NCBI RefSeq assembly: GCF_002798015.1
Contig: NZ_PGTZ01000006.1
Coordinates: 310,001 to 374,000 of the forward strand
Origin: Luteimicrobium subarcticum
GTDB taxonomy: Bacteria; Actinomycetota; Actinomycetes; Actinomycetales; Cellulomonadaceae
DNA: 64,000 nt
Direction of reading: 5' to 3'
The position numbers and the translations under genes are program-made. Shown here piece by piece: positions 30,241 through 39,976 of this stretch; position 1 is the stretch's first letter; each line of letters begins with the position of its first letter. A model generated the notes under the pieces. The model saw only the letters and a program-made list of their open reading frames with translations. It was not told the DNA's origin and searched no databases.

Positions 30241-31281
30241 GTGCCGTCACCCACAGCACCGCAGGGCACCCCGCAGACGGCGGCACCCGCCGAGCACGTG
30301 GTGCGGGCGCACCGTCCGGGGCGTGCCGACGGGGGCGGCCGGTCGCGGCGCCGCAAGCGGCGACGACGCGGCGGCGCGGCCGTCGGTTGTCTCGTGATGA
30401 CGGGCACGTTCGTCGGGCTGGTCGCGGCGGGCGCCGGGGCGGTCGTCCTGGTCGCGCGGCACTTCCAGCACCCGGCCCCGCTCGTGCTGGGCTGCACGGC
30501 GACCGCGGACGACGTGGGGTGGCCGCTCACGCCCGACCAGGCGGACAACGCGGCGACGATCACGGCTGTGACCGTCCGGCGCGGGCTGCCCGCGCGGGCG
30601 GCGACGGTCGCGCTCGCGACCGCGCAGCAGGAGTCGAAGCTCCGCAACATCGAGTACGGGGACCGGGACTCCCTCGGCCTGTTCCAGCAGCGTCCGTCGC
30701 AGGGCTGGGGCACCGACGCGCAGATCCTCGACCCGGTCCATGCGACGGGTGAGTTCCTCGACCACCTCGTGCAGGTGCCGGACTGGCAGAAGCTCGAGAT
30801 CACCGTCGCCGCACAGAGGGTGCAGCGTTCGGCCTACCCCCAGGCCTACGCGATCCACGAGGCGTCCGCGCGGGCCTGGGCGTCGGGCCTGACGGGCTGG
30901 ACTCCCGCCGGGGTGACCTGCACGCTCGCCGCGATCGACGGCGCGGCCCCCGCGGACGGGTCGGAGCCGCTCACCGCGGACGACGTCGCGGACCGTCTCG
31001 ACCAGGACTACGGGACCCTGCCGCACACGGTCGACACCGCCGCCCGGACAGTCACCGTGGACGCCCGACCGCTCGGCTCGAGCAGCGCCGCGGACGCGCG
31101 AGCCGCCTGGTCGGTCGCGTCCTGGGCCGTCGCGACGGCGAGCGCGCAGGACGTCGTGCGGGTCGACGTCGACGGGCAGAGCTGGGTGCGCGGCCAGGAG
31201 GGTTGGCACACCGCCGACGACGACGGGTCCGCGGCCGCGGACCCGGGTGCCGGTCGCGTCCGGATCACCGTGGCGCACTGA
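30241..31281 (+). CDS. Membrane-anchored protein with a lysozyme/transglycosylase-like domain
   Basis: 346 aa from GTG 30241. A Pro/Ala and then Arg/Lys-rich cytoplasmic N-terminus precedes one membrane helix (about 49-72). The extracytoplasmic part contains LTPDQADNAATITAVTVRRG, ATAQQESKLRNIEYGDRDSL and GLFQQRPSQGWGTDAQILDP, a pattern seen in uncharacterised actinobacterial cell-wall proteins. The Glu of QQESKLRN sits where lytic transglycosylases place the catalytic acid. Muralytic activity is inference. The C-terminal about 90 residues are acidic and unassigned. It starts one base after dapD, so it is probably co-expressed with cell-wall diaminopimelate synthesis. Confidence 0.65.
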   Translation: MPSPTAPQGTPQTAAPAEHVVRAHRPGRADGGGRSRRRKRRRRGGAAVGCLVMTGTFVGLVAAGAGAVVLVARHFQHPAPLVLGCTATADDVGWPLTPDQADNAATITAVTVRRGLPARAATVALATAQQESKLRNIEYGDRDSLGLFQQRPSQGWGTDAQILDPVHATGEFLDHLVQVPDWQKLEITVAAQRVQRSAYPQAYAIHEASARAWASGLTGWTPAGVTCTLAAIDGAAPADGSEPLTADDVADRLDQDYGTLPHTVDTAARTVTVDARPLGSSSAADARAAWSVASWAVATASAQDVVRVDVDGQSWVRGQEGWHTADDDGSAAADPGAGRVRITVAH

Positions 31282-31327
31282 TCCGGGCACCGGGACGTCG
31301 GCCGGAAGGGGTCCGCCCGCGAGACGT

Positions 31328-31365
31328 GAGAGGCGCCCCGCACCATCAGGTGCGGGGCGCCTCTC
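31328..31365. terminator. Perfect bidirectional terminator hairpin
   Basis: A 17-bp perfect stem (31328-31344 with 31349-31365) with ATCA as loop lies between two convergent genes, the lysozyme-like gene and gltA. It is one of the clearest terminators in the window. Confidence 0.85.
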
Positions 31366-31383
31366 GTCGTGGTGCGTCTGCGG

Positions 31384-32679
<1,296 letters not shown>

Positions 32680-32980
32680 GACTTCCTTCCTTCGCGCGAC
32701 ACGGCGCGTGGGACGCACGGTGGTTCACAGCAGTTGTTCGGGCCCCGGACACGACCGCACGACGGGCAGCCACGGGACAGCAGGGATCACCGCACCGGTG
32801 CGGAGCCTGTCGTCCGACTGTACGCGCACGAATCGGACGTGACCAAGCCCGGACGCTTGCTATACCGACGCTCGACCTGTGGCGCAGATCACACCCGGTC
32901 GGTCGTGCTGCGTGCCAGTCGGACGCCGGGGTTGTCCCATGGCGTCATCGGCAGGAGTCAGCCCGACGTCCCAGCGCTGA
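32680..32980 (-). promoter_or_regulatory. gltA upstream region
   Basis: 301 bp without a supported gene. The best gltA -10 candidate is TATAGC (minus strand, plus coordinates 32859-32864), leading to a long leader of roughly 175 nt. No coding frame here shows homology. Confidence 0.35.
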
Positions 32981-34105
32981 TCAGGCCCCTGACAACCGCG
33001 CCGCAGCCTCGGCCACGCGCTCGTCGGACGCGGTGAGCGCGATGCGCACGTGACCTGCGCCGTCGGGCCCGTAGAACGCACCCGGGCCGACGAGGATGCC
33101 GAGGCCGGCGAGGTCGCCGAGGGTCTCGAAGCAGTCGGTCGGGCCGCCCGCCGGGCGCGTCCACAGGTACAGACCGGCCTCGGAGTGGTCGACCTCGAGG
33201 CCCGCGTCCGCGAGGGCGCGCTGCAGCGTGCTGCGCCGGCGCAGGTACACCGCGCGCTGTGCGGCGACGTGGGCGTCGTCGTCCAGCGCGGCGATCATCG
33301 CGGCCTGCACGGGCGCGGGCACGATCATGCCGAGGTGCTTGCGGGTCGCGAGGAGCCGGCCGACGAGCGCGACGTCGCCCGCGACGAACGCGGCGCGGTA
33401 GCCCGCGAGGTTCGACTGCTTGGACAGCGAGTAGGCCGCGAGGAGCCCGTCGTGCGACCCGCCACAGACGCGCGGGTCGAGGATGCTCGGGACGCCCTGC
33501 GACACCCACGGCTCGGTCCACGGCAGGAGCGCGTAGCACTCGTCGCTCGCCACCACCGCTCCGATCGCACGAGCAGCCTCGACGACGCGGCGCAGCTCGT
33601 CGACGTCCGCGACACGGCCCGTCGGGTTGCTCGGCGAGTTCACCCAGACGAGGCGCACGTCGGACCGCGACGACCACTCGTCGACGTCGTCCGTCGCGAG
33701 CGGCGTGGCGCCCGCGAGCCGGGCGCCCACGTCGTACGTCGGGTACGCGGTGCGAGGGTGCACGACGACGTCGCCCGGGCCGAGGCCCAGCAGCGACGGG
33801 AGCAGGCCGACGAGCTCCTTGGAGCCGATCGTCGGGAGCACGCCGTCGGGGTCGAGCCCCGCAACGCCCCGGGTGCGCGCGAACCAGCCCGCGACGGCCT
33901 CCCGCAGGGCGGCCGTGCCGTGCGTCGTCGGGTACCCGTGCGCGTCGGACGCGGCGGCGAGGGCGTCACGGACGACGTCAGGCGTCGGGTCGACCGGGGT
34001 GCCGATCGACAGGTCCACGAGACCCCGGGGGTGGGACCGGGCGCGCGCGACGTACTCGCCGAGCGTGTCCCAGGGGTAGGCGTCCTCGAGCGGGTGGAAG
34101 CCCAT
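32981..34105 (-). CDS. dapC: Succinyldiaminopimelate transaminase
   Basis: 374 aa fold-I PLP aminotransferase: LSIGTPVDPTPDVVRDAL, GTAALREAVAGWFARTRG, WVNSPSNPTGRVADVDEL, VASDECYALLPW and the PLP lysine in AAYSLSKQSNLAGYRAAF. This is the actinobacterial DapC type rather than ArgD. It lies 9 bp downstream of fdxA, a pairing conserved in actinobacteria. ATG 34105 begins MGFHPLEDAYPWDTL, the usual start of the family. With dapD and dapE it supplies diaminopimelate. Confidence 0.92.
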   Translation of the reverse strand: MGFHPLEDAYPWDTLGEYVARARSHPRGLVDLSIGTPVDPTPDVVRDALAAASDAHGYPTTHGTAALREAVAGWFARTRGVAGLDPDGVLPTIGSKELVGLLPSLLGLGPGDVVVHPRTAYPTYDVGARLAGATPLATDDVDEWSSRSDVRLVWVNSPSNPTGRVADVDELRRVVEAARAIGAVVASDECYALLPWTEPWVSQGVPSILDPRVCGGSHDGLLAAYSLSKQSNLAGYRAAFVAGDVALVGRLLATRKHLGMIVPAPVQAAMIAALDDDAHVAAQRAVYLRRRSTLQRALADAGLEVDHSEAGLYLWTRPAGGPTDCFETLGDLAGLGILVGPGAFYGPDGAGHVRIALTASDERVAEAAARLSGA

Positions 34106-34114
34106 CGGCCGAGG

Positions 34115-34432
34115 TCAGGCCTGCGGCGGCAGGGCCGCGATCATCGGGTCGTCCTTGTCGATCTGACCCATCTTGGCGGCGCCACCGGGCGAACCGAGGT
34201 CGTCGAAGAACTCGACGTTCGCGCGGTAGTAGTCGCTCCACTCCGTGGGGACGTCGTCCTCGTAGTAGATCGCCTCGACGGGGCACACCGGCTCGCACGC
34301 ACCGCAGTCCACGCACTCGTCCGGGTGGATGTACAGGGAGCGGGAGCCCTCGTAGATGCAGTCCACGGGACACTCCTCGATGCACGCCTTGTCCTTGACG
34401 TCGACGCACGGCTGAGCGATCACGTAGGTCAC
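34115..34432 (-). CDS. fdxA: 7Fe ferredoxin
   Basis: 105 aa. Cys pattern: [20 protein letters not shown], then [20 protein letters not shown], giving one 3Fe-4S and one 4Fe-4S cluster with the C-x7-C-x3-C spacing of FdxA. The acidic tail ([20 protein letters not shown]) is typical of actinobacterial forms. GTG 34432 has AAAGGA about 8 nt upstream. It is an electron carrier for unknown partners; co-occurrence with dapC is common but unexplained. Confidence 0.94.
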   Translation of the reverse strand: MTYVIAQPCVDVKDKACIEECPVDCIYEGSRSLYIHPDECVDCGACEPVCPVEAIYYEDDVPTEWSDYYRANVEFFDDLGSPGGAAKMGQIDKDDPMIAALPPQA

Positions 34433-34511
34433 TGCAGATGTCCTTTCGAGGGGAGCCGGAGGGGGTGCCGGACGCCTCTAGTATCGCGCAGAGGAGAGGG
34501 AGGTCGACCAC

Positions 34512-34868
34512 ATGTCCGAGGGATGGCACCCGGGTCCGGCCGTGGGAGAGGGGTCGGCGCACGCTCCGAGCCCCGTGTGGCGCGCCTGGACGGTCGGCGA
34601 CCGCGTCGTGGTGCGTCGGCGCCTGGCTCACGCCGACGGCTCCGGGAGCGACGCTGCAGGCGACGCCGAGCACCTGTACACCGACGTGCTCGGCGTGGTC
34701 ACGGCGGTCGACGACGCCGGCGTGACGGTCCGGCCCGACCCGCCGCGCGCCGCCACGGGCCGCGACCACCGGGCCGACCCGGTGCGGATCGACGCCGGTG
34801 ACATCGCGCTCGGCAAGCGCGTGCCGCCGCGGCCCGTGCGCCGCAACACGTCCGACACGTCCCGGTAG
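34512..34868 (+). CDS. Conserved hypothetical protein (acetyltransferase-associated N-terminal-like domain)
   Basis: 118 aa, a single small beta-rich domain: WTVGDRVVVRRRLA, YTDVLGVVTAVDDAGVTVRP, VRIDAGDIALGKRVPPRPVR. The same pattern occurs at the N-terminus of some actinobacterial GNAT proteins; here it stands alone. Function unknown. It has its own signals: TAGTAT at about 34480 as a -10 and a long AG-rich ribosome binding site 10 nt before ATG 34512. It is divergent from fdxA and lies 35 bp before the ureide gene, so it may share its transcript. Confidence 0.7.
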   Translation: MSEGWHPGPAVGEGSAHAPSPVWRAWTVGDRVVVRRRLAHADGSGSDAAGDAEHLYTDVLGVVTAVDDAGVTVRPDPPRAATGRDHRADPVRIDAGDIALGKRVPPRPVRRNTSDTSR

Positions 34869-34903
34869 CGACAGCGCCGCCCGGGCACGACATCATCGAC
34901 GCC

Positions 34904-35851
34904 ATGACCTCGCTCCCGTCCGGTCCGTTCACGCTCGACGCCTTCCACGACGCCCCCCGCGCGGAGGTCGTCGACCTGCTCCTCGCGTGCGCAGCGGTCC
35001 CCCGCTGGGCTGAGGAGATCGCAGACGCCCGACCGTTCGCGGACACCGGCGCGCTCGTCACCGCGGCCCGCGTCGCCGCGAGGCCGTGGACGGACGACGA
35101 GGTTCTGGCTGCGCTCGCCCGGCACCCGCGGCTCGGCGAGAGGCCGTCGGGCGACGACGCGGAGTCCGCGATGTCGCGGCGCGAGCAGGCGGCGCTCGGG
35201 GTGCCGGACGAAGCGAGCGACGCTCCGGAGGGCGCCTCGCCGGCGGTGGCCTCCGTGGCCACGGTGGCCGAGCAGCTCTCCGACGGGAACCGGCGGTACG
35301 AGGAGAGGTTCGGGCACGTGTTCCTGCTGCGCGCGGCGGGACGCAGCGCGGACGAGGTGCTCGCGATCCTGGACCGGCGGCTCCAGAACACCCCCGACGT
35401 CGAGCTGCGGGCCGCAGCAGCGAACCTCCGCGAGATCGCTGTGCTGCGCCTCGCGGAGCTCGTCGGGGCGCCGAGCCACGTGACGACGCACGTGCTGGAC
35501 GCCGCGTCCGGGCGCCCCGCCGCGGGCGTGGGGGTCGTGCTGGAGGCGCTGCGCGCCGAGGCAGGCGGCGGCCATGCGGGCCGCGGCAGCGGGTGCTGGC
35601 ACGGCGTCGCGACCGCCACGACGGACGACGACGGGCGCGTCCGCGACCTCGGACCCGCCGCCCTGCACCCCGGGACGTACCGGGTGCGGTTCGCGACGGG
35701 CGACTGGTTCGCCGCGCGCGACGTCGACACGTTCTACCCCGAGGTGGTCGTCGTGTTCCGTGTCGGAGCACCCGACGAACCGGGGGCCGGGCACTACCAC
35801 GTGCCGCTGCTGCTCAGCCCGTTCGCGTACTCGACGTACCGGGGCAGCTGA
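34904..35851 (+). CDS. uraD: Fused OHCU decarboxylase (UraD) and 5-hydroxyisourate hydrolase
   Basis: 315 aa with two enzymes of urate breakdown in one chain. Residues 1 to about 165 are UraD: LARHPRLGERPSG (catalytic His), MSRREQAALGVPD (SxxEQ motif), ELRAAAANLREIAVLRLAEL. Residues about 168-315 are the transthyretin-related hydrolase: PSHVTTHVLDAASGRPAAGV, TTDDDGRVRDLG, and the C-terminal signature YSTYRGS. They convert uricase's 5-hydroxyisourate to OHCU and then to (S)-allantoin. The fusion matches plant allantoin synthase in domain order. Stand-alone genes are common in bacteria. The permease and uricase that supply it lie downstream on the other strand. Confidence 0.93.
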   Translation: MTSLPSGPFTLDAFHDAPRAEVVDLLLACAAVPRWAEEIADARPFADTGALVTAARVAARPWTDDEVLAALARHPRLGERPSGDDAESAMSRREQAALGVPDEASDAPEGASPAVASVATVAEQLSDGNRRYEERFGHVFLLRAAGRSADEVLAILDRRLQNTPDVELRAAAANLREIAVLRLAELVGAPSHVTTHVLDAASGRPAAGVGVVLEALRAEAGGGHAGRGSGCWHGVATATTDDDGRVRDLGPAALHPGTYRVRFATGDWFAARDVDTFYPEVVVVFRVGAPDEPGAGHYHVPLLLSPFAYSTYRGS

Positions 35852-35942
35852 CACACTCGTTCCCAGCGGGAGCGTCGTCCGGCGTCCGTACTCTTTCCTC
35901 GCGCCTCACAGAGAGTCGGACCGCTCCCTTCGAGGCGGTCAC

Positions 35943-36290
35943 GTGTTCGTCGACGAGAGCAAGAAGCAGGACTACCTGCTCGTCGCCGCGGCGATCGTTC
36001 CCGGTGACCTTTCACGCGCGCGCACGACCGTACGTGGTCTGCAGAAGCCCGGTCAGCGTCGGTTGCACGTGGTGAACGATCTACCGGGCCGGGGCGGGGT
36101 ACCGCACGAACATCGAGCGGCGCGGAGCGTGCCTGGAACGGCTCGTCGAGGACATCGCCGCGGCAGGCTGCGCCCGGCTGATGCTCGAGAGGTGCTGGCG
36201 ATACCGGACGCGATCGCGTGGGCATGGGCGCATGGTGGTGACGCCCGCCGTCGCGCCGAGCCCTTGGTCACCGGCGTCGTCCGGCTCTAG
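35943..36290 (+). pseudogene. Degraded DUF3800-like gene
   Basis: Three pieces of one protein appear in order but in shifting frames. The first, from GTG 35943, reads VFVDESKKQDYLLVAAAIVP and GLQKPGQRRLHV, the FVDES start of the DUF3800 group. The second, from 36079 and one base out of phase, reads IYRAGAGYRTNIERRGACLE and RLVEDIAAAGCARLMLE. The third, from 36192 and back in the first phase, reads VLAIPDAIAWAWAHGGDARR and ends VVRL before TAG. Intact relatives of over 200 aa carry extra sequence between the pieces, so at least two internal deletions occurred. DUF3800 proteins are often linked to mobile elements or defence; the gene is dead here. Confidence 0.72.
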
Positions 36291-36631
36291 ACAGCGCGAA
36301 ACCCGAGCGCCACAACCGTCCGGAAGGGTCTCGGGTCCACTTCTCGCCGCTACTGCGGAGAGCGCCTCACTTCTAGGCGCCCGCGTTGCACGCGCGCAAC
36401 GAACTACCGGACCCGACCCGGCCGACGAACACGCCCAGCGGCACGAGCCTCTCGGCGTGGGGGCCAGGCTGATGACGCTCGCGCGCAACACCCGGACCTT
36501 CGACACCACTCTGCGATCCGTCGCCGACCGCGGCAGCACGCTCATCAGCGATGTCGAGCTCCGCGGCAGGGTCATGCTCGACCGCTGCCACATCACCGCG
36601 ATCACCGTCGCTACCGCCGGCGCGGGGGCGC
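36291..36631. other. Non-coding stretch after the pseudogene
   Basis: 341 bp with lower-quality coding signal in all frames. The phase of the pseudogene stays open past its TAG but shows no family I can name. No hairpin, repeat or tRNA was recognised. It is probably further decayed sequence between the pseudogene and the permease stop. Confidence 0.4.
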
Positions 36632-38113
36632 TCAGGTCTGAGCGCTCGGCTCCTCCGACGTCGGCATCCGCTCCGGCAGGACGAGCGGCGGGCCGGCCGC
36701 GACGACGGACGGCTGCTTCGGCTCGCCCGGGCGCCAGACGTTGAAGAACAGGTTGAGCGCGACGCCCATGATGGCGGCGGAGCTGATGCCCGACCCGAAG
36801 ATCGTCGCGAACCAGTCGGGGAAGTTCGACCAGAAGCCGTCCGCGACGACGGGCAGCAGCCCGAACCCGAGCGTCGTCGCGACCACCACGAGGTTGAGGT
36901 TGTCGCGGTACTTCACCTGCGACAGGGTGCGCACGCCCGACGCGGTCACCGAGCCGAACAGGACGATGCCGGCCCCGCCGAGCACCGGCCCCGGGATGAC
37001 TCCCACGACCGCGGCGAGCCACGGCGACAGACCGAGCAGGACGAGCACCCCGCCGCCCAGCGCCACCGCGAAGCGGCTCTTGATGCCGCTCAGTGCGACC
37101 AGGCCGACGTTCTGCGCGAACGCCGTCGTCGGGAACGCGCCGACGACCGGCGCGACCGCGCTCGACAGCATGTCCGCCCGGAGGCCGTCGCTCAGGCGCC
37201 GCGAGTCGACCTTCGTCCCGACGATCTCGCCCACCGCGAGCAGGTCGGCCGTGGTCTCGACCATGATCACGAGCATCACGACGACCATCGACACGATCGC
37301 TCCCACCGCGAAGGCCGGGGCGCCGACGTCGAAGAGATGCGGGAGCGCGACCGCGTCCACACCCGAGAGGCCGTCCGTGCTCGCCTTGCCGACGACGAAC
37401 GCGGCGACCGTCCCGACGACCAGCCCGAGCAGGATCGACAGCCGCGACAGCACCGGCACCTTGCTCAGCACGAGCACGACGAGCAGCGTGAAGCCCGCGA
37501 GCGCGATGTCGCCCGGGTTGGCGTAGCCCGGAGCGGTCGGGTCGTTGCCGATGATCCAGCCCGCCGCCGTCGGCATGAGCGACAGCCCGATGACCGTGAT
37601 CACGCTGCCCGTCACCACTGGCGGGAACAGGTGCACGATCCGCGAGAAGAACGGCGCGACCACGAACCCGACGACAGCCGCGACGATCACCGCGCCGTAC
37701 GCGTAGCGCAGGCCGGTCTCGCCGCCGCCCTGCGTGGTCACGATCGTCAGGAGCGTGGACACGGACGCGAACGAGATGCCCTGCACCAGCGGGAGCTGAG
37801 CACCGAGGAACGGGACGCCGAGCGTCTGCAGGAGCGTCGCGAGCCCGCTGAACAGCAGCGCGCTCGACACGAGGACCGCCTGCTGCGTCGGGGTGAGGCC
37901 GGCCGCCCCGCCGATGATGAGCGGGACCGCGATCACCCCGCCGAACATCGCCAGGATGTGCTGCAGCCCGTACCCGAGCGAGCGGACGAACGGGAGGCGC
38001 TCGTCCTCGGGTCGCGCCGACGTCCCCGGTGCCGCCGCGTCGGACGTGGGTGCAGGGTCCACCGCCGGTTCGGCTGCAGGTTCAGCGGGCGGTTCGGTCT
38101 CGCGGACGGTCAC
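36632..38113 (-). CDS. NCS2-family urate/xanthine permease
   Basis: 493 aa. An acidic/Pro-rich N-terminal tail of about 40 residues is followed by about 14 hydrophobic segments. Family motifs: LGYGLQHILAMFGGVIAVPL, VQGISFASVSTLLTI, PPVVTGSVITVIGLSLMPTA and the NCS2 signature FPTTAFAQNVGLVALSGIKS with the Gln/Asn of the substrate site. This is a proton-coupled purine importer; urate or xanthine is most likely because uricase lies 54 bp upstream on the same strand. GTG 38113 has GGAG 6-8 nt upstream. It supplies the ureide pathway. Confidence 0.9.
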   Translation of the reverse strand: MTVRETEPPAEPAAEPAVDPAPTSDAAAPGTSARPEDERLPFVRSLGYGLQHILAMFGGVIAVPLIIGGAAGLTPTQQAVLVSSALLFSGLATLLQTLGVPFLGAQLPLVQGISFASVSTLLTIVTTQGGGETGLRYAYGAVIVAAVVGFVVAPFFSRIVHLFPPVVTGSVITVIGLSLMPTAAGWIIGNDPTAPGYANPGDIALAGFTLLVVLVLSKVPVLSRLSILLGLVVGTVAAFVVGKASTDGLSGVDAVALPHLFDVGAPAFAVGAIVSMVVVMLVIMVETTADLLAVGEIVGTKVDSRRLSDGLRADMLSSAVAPVVGAFPTTAFAQNVGLVALSGIKSRFAVALGGGVLVLLGLSPWLAAVVGVIPGPVLGGAGIVLFGSVTASGVRTLSQVKYRDNLNLVVVATTLGFGLLPVVADGFWSNFPDWFATIFGSGISSAAIMGVALNLFFNVWRPGEPKQPSVVAAGPPLVLPERMPTSEEPSAQT

Positions 38114-38167
38114 GGGTGCTCCTTCGGGGGGTCAGGCGAGGGCAGAAGGCGAGAAAGTGCCGGACTG

Positions 38168-39205
38168 TCAGACGAACGGCGTCACGGCGTCCCACGCGGC
38201 GGGCGCCTCGGCGACGCCCGCGCGGATCACGGCGCCGTCGATCAGCCCGTACGGCCGGTCGGCGGCGTAGAAGACCTCGCCGGGGTTGTCGAGGCCGAAC
38301 GGCGCGAGGTCCACGAGGAAGTGGTGCTTGTTCGGCATCGAGAACCGGACTTCGGCGACCGCGTCGACCTCCTCGATCGCCCGGCGGCCCATCGCGTAGA
38401 GGGTCTGCTGGAGCGCGAGCGAGTGGACGTCCGCGAACGTCGCGAGCAGGACCGCGCGCACCCGCTCGTACAGCGCGTCGAAGTCGACCGCGCCCGGGGT
38501 GCGGGCCGCCTCGACCGTCTCGTCGGTGTACCGCCACCGGGCCGTCACCGACGTGGCGAGGATCCGGTCGTCTGTCTCGACGAGGGTCGTGTACCGGTCG
38601 CGGGGGAAGCCGTGGAACTCGCTGCCCGTCGACTTCAGGACGGTGAGGTCCTCCAGCCCGGCGACGACCCAGCGGCGGTCGCCGTCGACGACGACGAGCG
38701 CCGTCCGCGTCTCGGTGCCGCCGCGGACGAACGCGTGGTCGTGCCCGACGCCGCCCTCGGAGGTCTCGCCCGAGGCGTCCGTGACGATCCGCCCCCACGA
38801 GTGCGCCAGCGCGCCGAACCGGCCGCCCGTGATCCAGTCGAACTCGCCCGTGAAGTGGTCGGCCAGCCGCGTCAGGAAGTCCTCGGGGGCACCCACGCCG
38901 TCCCGCGCGAACGCGTACACCGTGTTCTTCTGCGTGTCCGTCGCCACGACCTTCGCGTTGTCGCCCACCAGGTAGCTGTCCGCGAGCGCCTCGCCGCGCA
39001 GCTGCGTCGTGACGGTGAGGTCCTCGATCTCGTGCCGCGCGCTGTCGCGCGTCACCCGCACCAGCCGGACCTCCGCCTTGCCGTACTGGTTCGCGCCGAG
39101 CACGACAGCCGGGCCGACGTCCGCGACCGTCGGCGCTCCGGACGAGATGCCGGACGCCGCGGTCGACGTGGTGGGCGGGGTGCGGGGTGCGGTGGTGCTG
39201 GTCAT
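38168..39205 (-). CDS. pucL: Urate oxidase (uricase)
   Basis: 345 aa, two tunnel-fold repeats. Visible blocks: VVLGANQYGKAEVRLVRVTR, LVGDNAKVVATDTQKNTVYA (Lys and Thr of the active site) and VLKSTGSEFHGFPRDRYTTL; late, MPNKHHFLVDLAPFGLDNPG. It oxidises urate to 5-hydroxyisourate with O2 and no cofactor. ATG 39205 is chosen over an in-frame upstream ATG: the upstream sequence is not conserved, and TAGCGT (minus strand, plus coordinates 39213-39218) ends 7 nt before it. The first 35 residues are a low-complexity Thr/Ser/Pro run. The same transcript probably includes the permease. Confidence 0.94.
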   Translation of the reverse strand: MTSTTAPRTPPTTSTAASGISSGAPTVADVGPAVVLGANQYGKAEVRLVRVTRDSARHEIEDLTVTTQLRGEALADSYLVGDNAKVVATDTQKNTVYAFARDGVGAPEDFLTRLADHFTGEFDWITGGRFGALAHSWGRIVTDASGETSEGGVGHDHAFVRGGTETRTALVVVDGDRRWVVAGLEDLTVLKSTGSEFHGFPRDRYTTLVETDDRILATSVTARWRYTDETVEAARTPGAVDFDALYERVRAVLLATFADVHSLALQQTLYAMGRRAIEEVDAVAEVRFSMPNKHHFLVDLAPFGLDNPGEVFYAADRPYGLIDGAVIRAGVAEAPAAWDAVTPFV

Positions 39206-39295
39206 GGCGGCGACGCTAGACAGCGCGGCGCTGCTTGCGGTTTCCCGGTCGTAAACCCTGCGTAACCGGTGCGGGACCAGCGACGTCGCGGATCG

Positions 39296-39405
39296 GGGGC
39301 CAGGTCGATGATCACGGTGGCGTACGTGTCCGCACGGCGTGTGTGACGCCACACGTGCTCATCGACCCCGACGGTGGTGAGGCCCAGATCACCGGGGCCG
39401 AGCGC
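39296..39405 (-). mobile_element. Remnant of an ISL3-family transposase gene
   Basis: Minus-strand translation from 39390 gives DLGLTTVGVDEHVWRHTRRA followed by DTYATVIIDLAP, the conserved start of the DDE catalytic domain of ISL3 transposases (family form VGVDEHVWRHTR...TVIIDLTP). Homology ends abruptly at both sides. About 35 codons remain of a protein normally over 400 aa. No terminal inverted repeats were found. It marks an old insertion just upstream of uricase. Confidence 0.82.
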
Positions 39406-39976
39406 AGCAGACCCCGTTCTGGCCAGGGTGCGCGCCGCCTGCCCCCGAGGGCGGGGCCTTCAAGACCAGCGCCACGGGAATCTCGTCACCTCTTAGGCGA
39501 CAAGCCCGTCTTCGTCATGCGCGTGCATCCGGGGCAACTGGTCGCCGCCAGATCATCGTTCGGCGCTTTGATCTCACCAGCGCGAACAGCCGGGTGAAAA
39601 GGTCCTGGACCGCGACTTTCGCGAACGAGGACCCTGTACATTCGCGGCGGACAGGCAGCGCCCAGCCTGCGGCGAGAGAGGAAATGCATGGCACGCCGTA
39701 CCGGTTCGACCAGCTGGTCGCGACCCGCTACCGGACGTCCGATCGCAGCACTGAAGGCCGACGGAAGTTACGACGGCAAGTACTACTCGGTCGGGCGGGC
39801 AGCCGGACCATCGGTCGATCGGCCGGCGGCTCGTCGCGCACGAGTAACACGTCACGGGCGTCGCGGGGCACGGGGTCCGGCCTCAAAAGGATCACGGTTC
39901 CTCGATCCTCACACCGCCGATACTGCGATAGTCTCGAGCGCTGATATGAGAGGTGCAGCCCGGAAGCGAGGAACAC
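39406..39976. other. Decayed intergenic island
   Basis: 570 bp upstream of the orphan membrane protein. One frame from ATG 39688, with a GAGAGAGGA-type ribosome site and ending at 39987, would encode 99 residues (MARRTGSTSWSRPATGRPIA at its start). Its codon use is atypical and it matches nothing I recognise, so I do not call it a gene. The base composition is less GC-rich than the surroundings. No RNA gene was seen. Confidence 0.35.

Noticed and set aside
36181-36744. Plus-strand open frame after the DUF3800-like remnant
   Set aside because: It runs over the pseudogene in a wrong phase and into the permease 3' end; no homology.
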